From Physcomitrium patens (lineage: Eukaryota; Streptophyta; Bryopsida; Funariales; Funariaceae): 64,000 bases of DNA. A program made the position numbers and the translations under genes. Under the pieces are notes generated by a model. That model was not told the DNA's origin. It saw nothing but the letters and a program-made list of their open reading frames with translations, and did not search any database. Positions 61,356-64,000 of the stretch are shown piece after piece; the first letter of the stretch is position 1; each line of letters begins with the position of its first letter. The DNA lies in contig NC_037256.1 of the NCBI RefSeq assembly GCF_000002425.4, forward strand, positions 17,396,586 to 17,460,585, read 5' to 3'.

Positions 61356-64000
61356 CTACATGTAAGTAACCTCGACGTGGATGTCCTTGAGCAAGCCAAC
61401 CACCTGCTGCATCGTCGGGCGCTTGGTGGGGAGCTCGGCCGTGCAGAGGTACCCAATTCTTAGAGTCTCTAGCATCTCGCTTTCAACGCCGGTGGCAAGT
61501 AGCTTTGGATCCAAGCATTTGTAGCCCCGCTTCTCTTTGATCATGGACCGGACCCAACCAACCAAATTGCCGCCGTAGCTGTCGTGGAAGAAGTGCCCTG
61601 TGGGCCTTTTTCCAGTGATCAATTCTAACAATACAACGCCAAAACTGTAAACATCGCCACGAGGTGTGGGCTTCCACGTCTGTCCATACTCTGGAGGAAC
61701 ATAGCCTACCGTGCCGCCCATCACGGGAGTGTCGTGCCGTGGAGATTCAACCAAGTTAGCCAAGCCACACTCTGCCAAGTGAGGCTCATATTGTGAGTCA
61801 AGCAAGATGTTGCTGGATGTCACGTCACGGTGCACGATGTTCGGAGAACACCCATGGTGCAAAAATGCGAGCGCTCGCGCAACACCTACCGCAATCCGGT
61901 GCCGAATGGGCCAGCTCAACTCCTCCGTCACGCTGAACTTCTCGGGTGCATCCACCCATGTCTCCACTGTCCAGTGATCTGGATGATGCGCTTCTGTTGA
62001 TACCAACCAGATGTCCATAAGAATAGCCCTTAATGAAAGAAATTAAACGAACACTGAATACCTGAAACCTAATCCGTTATGCTATTGTCAAGAGTAGTGC
62101 GCGTGCAAGCCATTAAAACCTCAAAATCCCTGAAAACAACGAGGGTATGAGAATTTCACCTTCGGAGGGATCGTGAAGGCGTTGATACACGTTTCCGTTC
62201 TCCATGAACTCGTAGACAAGGAGCCTTTCTCCTCGCACGATGCAGTAGCCGACCAAAGACACGAGGTTTTCATGTCTGATTTTACCCAGAGCCTCTAATT
62301 GAGCAGCTTTCTCCAGTTCATTTCCAGGGCCACCTTCATAGAGGACCTTTACTACAATTTGGAGGCCTCCAGGCAGAACGCCTTTGAATGTAGGGCCGTA
62401 GCCGCCATCCAAAATTATCGAATCTTTGTGGAACCTGTTCGTGGCTTGCAAGAGATCAGCAAATGTGAGGTTGAGCAAGGGCTTCTCGAACATGATCACT
62501 GGAATGGATGCCGCTAGCGGTACTTGAGCAGCCCATGCGCTGGGGTCCGATTCAAACGTCACCGAGCCAGCCAAGTGACTTGGATCATGTGTAGGTATTC
62601 TCTTAAATTTATGCTTGTGGAAGAGAACTAATGTGCTCAAAGAAGCACAGAGGCAGAAGGCCACGGCGGCTCCCACCGCAATGCCAACGATTGCGCCCAC
62701 TTTCAATGTCTTTGAAGACGATCCACGAGGTTCAGTACTTGGGGAGAGATCTGGAGAAGGGAAAAGTGGCAGAGACGGCGAGGGTGCAGGAGGAGCGACG
62801 TAAGGACAGACTCTGTCAACGACTACTCCACAGAGCAGAGGATTCCCTTCGAACGAAGAAGGGTTCAAAGTACCCCACTGATTTGCGGATGGCACTTCAC
62901 CGCTCAGATTATTGAAGGAGAGGTTCAACCTACTCAAATAAGTCAGTGAAATGAGTTCTGGAGGGATCGTTCCGGTGAGGTTGTTGTAAGACAGGTCGAG
63001 AGATGTCAAATTGGTTGCCCAAGAAAGATTTGTGGGGATAGAGCCATTTAGGCGGTTGTGCGACAAGTCCAGTTGCGCCAAACTCTTAAGTTCACCAAAT
63101 GAAGCCGGTATGACGCCAACTATGTTGCTGTATGACAGATTGAGATGCTCGAGGCTCCCCATCTGACTAAAATCTGGAAGAACACCCTCCTCAAAGCCAT
63201 TCCCCGTCAAACTCAAATGCTGTAGGGAAGTTATTTCTGTTAAACCCCATGGAATACTTCCGTTGAGCAAGTTCGCAGAAAGATCCAGGTACTTCAGCGA
63301 CTGTAATCGTGCCAGTGCCTCAGGGATTTCGCCAGTGAATCTATTGCTTCGCAGATCCAACTCCTGTAGCTGCTCGGATATGTTGCTGGGTATGCGTCCC
63401 GAAAATTTGTTGCTTGCCAATCGGAAAATAGTCAGATTTTCCGACGCAAGCAAACCCTCCGGAATGCTACCAGTAAGGAAATTGTCGCTACAATCCACTT
63501 TTATGATTTTAGCACTGCTGAGACCCCATGGAAGTGATGGCAAGGAGCCTGTAAGCTTATTATGAGCAACCGAGAGAGTACGCAAATAAGGAAGCCTGGT
63601 CACATTAGTAGGAATGCTACCATTCAATCTGTTGGAAGAGACGTCAAACATTCGTAGCTGTCCTAAATTGGACAAATCTGGAATAGCACCCTCGAAGTCA
63701 TTTCCCGAAAGGTCTAGAAACCGAAGCCTCCACAATGAATTGATGCCCTTCGGTATCACTCCAGAGAGCAAGTTTCTACTCAGATTCAGATACACCAGCT
63801 CTTGATTACGTAACGTTTCAGACTGAATACCACCTGTAATCCAGTTCGAAGACAAGTCAAGATACCTGATGTAAGCCGTATTGACAAGCTTCGGCAGGGG
63901 GCCGGAGAAATTGTTACCATGGAGATCCAAGAATTTGAGTCCCTGCAAAGCGCCAAGTGAACCAGGCAATGCACCACTGAGTCGGTTCCCTGAGAGATCT
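61356..64000 (-). CDS. LRR receptor-like kinase, At2g24230-like, 5' end outside window
   Basis: Exon 64000-62160 (partial), intron 62159-61994 (GT-AG), exon 61993-61356; 825 residues visible. In order: one partial and 15 full plant-type LRRs (LxxLxLxxNxLxGxIP), a cap with paired Cys (NPLLCGVVVDRVC), a Pro/Ser-rich stretch, a membrane helix (VGAIVGIAVGAAVAFCLCAS) and a kinase domain. The kinase resembles Arabidopsis At2g24230/At5g58150: GYCIVRGERLLVYEFMENGN, ALAFLHHGCSPNIVHRDV and RPTMQQVVGLLKDI. The ATP-binding Lys (IVVKVL) and HRD are present, but the helix-C Glu is Gln (KAAQLEALG) and DFG is ECG (LAECGLA). It is probably a catalytically weak or dead receptor acting through partners. It should sit in the plasma membrane with LRRs outside; the ligand is unknown. 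Confidence 0.93.

Overview
The window looks like nuclear DNA of a land plant. It is very AT-rich, full of TA microsatellites and packed with decayed Ty3/Gypsy (chromovirus-type) LTR retrotransposons. Two gene islands of more balanced composition carry plant-only gene families: a remorin-type protein and a receptor-like kinase with plant LRRs. The sharp contrast between AT-rich spacer and GC-balanced exons, the short GT-AG introns and the TA tracts remind me of a bryophyte (moss-like) genome. That placement is inference only.

Layout. 1-2.3 kb: AT-rich spacer with four diverged units of about 180 bp. 2.3-16.3 kb: an old, heavily decayed Gypsy element, split by a younger 6.4-kb chromovirus (5401-11769) with paired LTRs and a 5-bp target duplication. 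16.6-22.3 kb: an older truncated relative of that chromovirus, itself interrupted by 1.7 kb of unrelated DNA. 22.3-23.0 kb: a decayed plus-strand coding relic I cannot name. 25.0-27.3 and 29.1-30.5 kb: GC-balanced blocks without a convincing protein, possibly non-coding transcripts or UTRs. 31.1-33.0 kb: a six-exon remorin-like gene on the minus strand. 34-46 kb: AT-rich spacer with long TA tracts, a decayed ascorbate-oxidase-like gene (about 40.0-40.5 kb) and a 641-bp element with long terminal inverted repeats (42659-43299). 46.8-53.2 kb: a second copy of the chromovirus, apparently sitting in the LTR of a still older Gypsy element whose body runs from 53.2 to about 59.1 kb. 60.1-60.3 kb: a 62-bp tandem repeat. 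60.5 kb: an orphan signal-peptide-like exon. 61.4-64.0 kb: the 3' part of an LRR receptor-like kinase gene on the minus strand, running off the window edge.

How it fits together. The two apparently intact host genes both encode proteins expected at the plasma membrane: an LRR receptor with a kinase fold lacking key catalytic residues, and a remorin, a membrane-domain scaffold. No sequence evidence links them functionally. The rest is a record of repeated retrotransposon insertion, nesting and mutation. Many inactivating changes are G-to-A or C-to-T, such as Trp or Gln codons turned into stops and catalytic Asp turned into Asn, as expected from methylated-cytosine decay. I found no tRNA, rRNA or CRISPR, and no clearly new defence or metabolic system. 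The most notable items are the pseudokinase-like receptor, the remorin gene model, the variant protease motif shared by three chromovirus copies, and the hidden oxidase relic.
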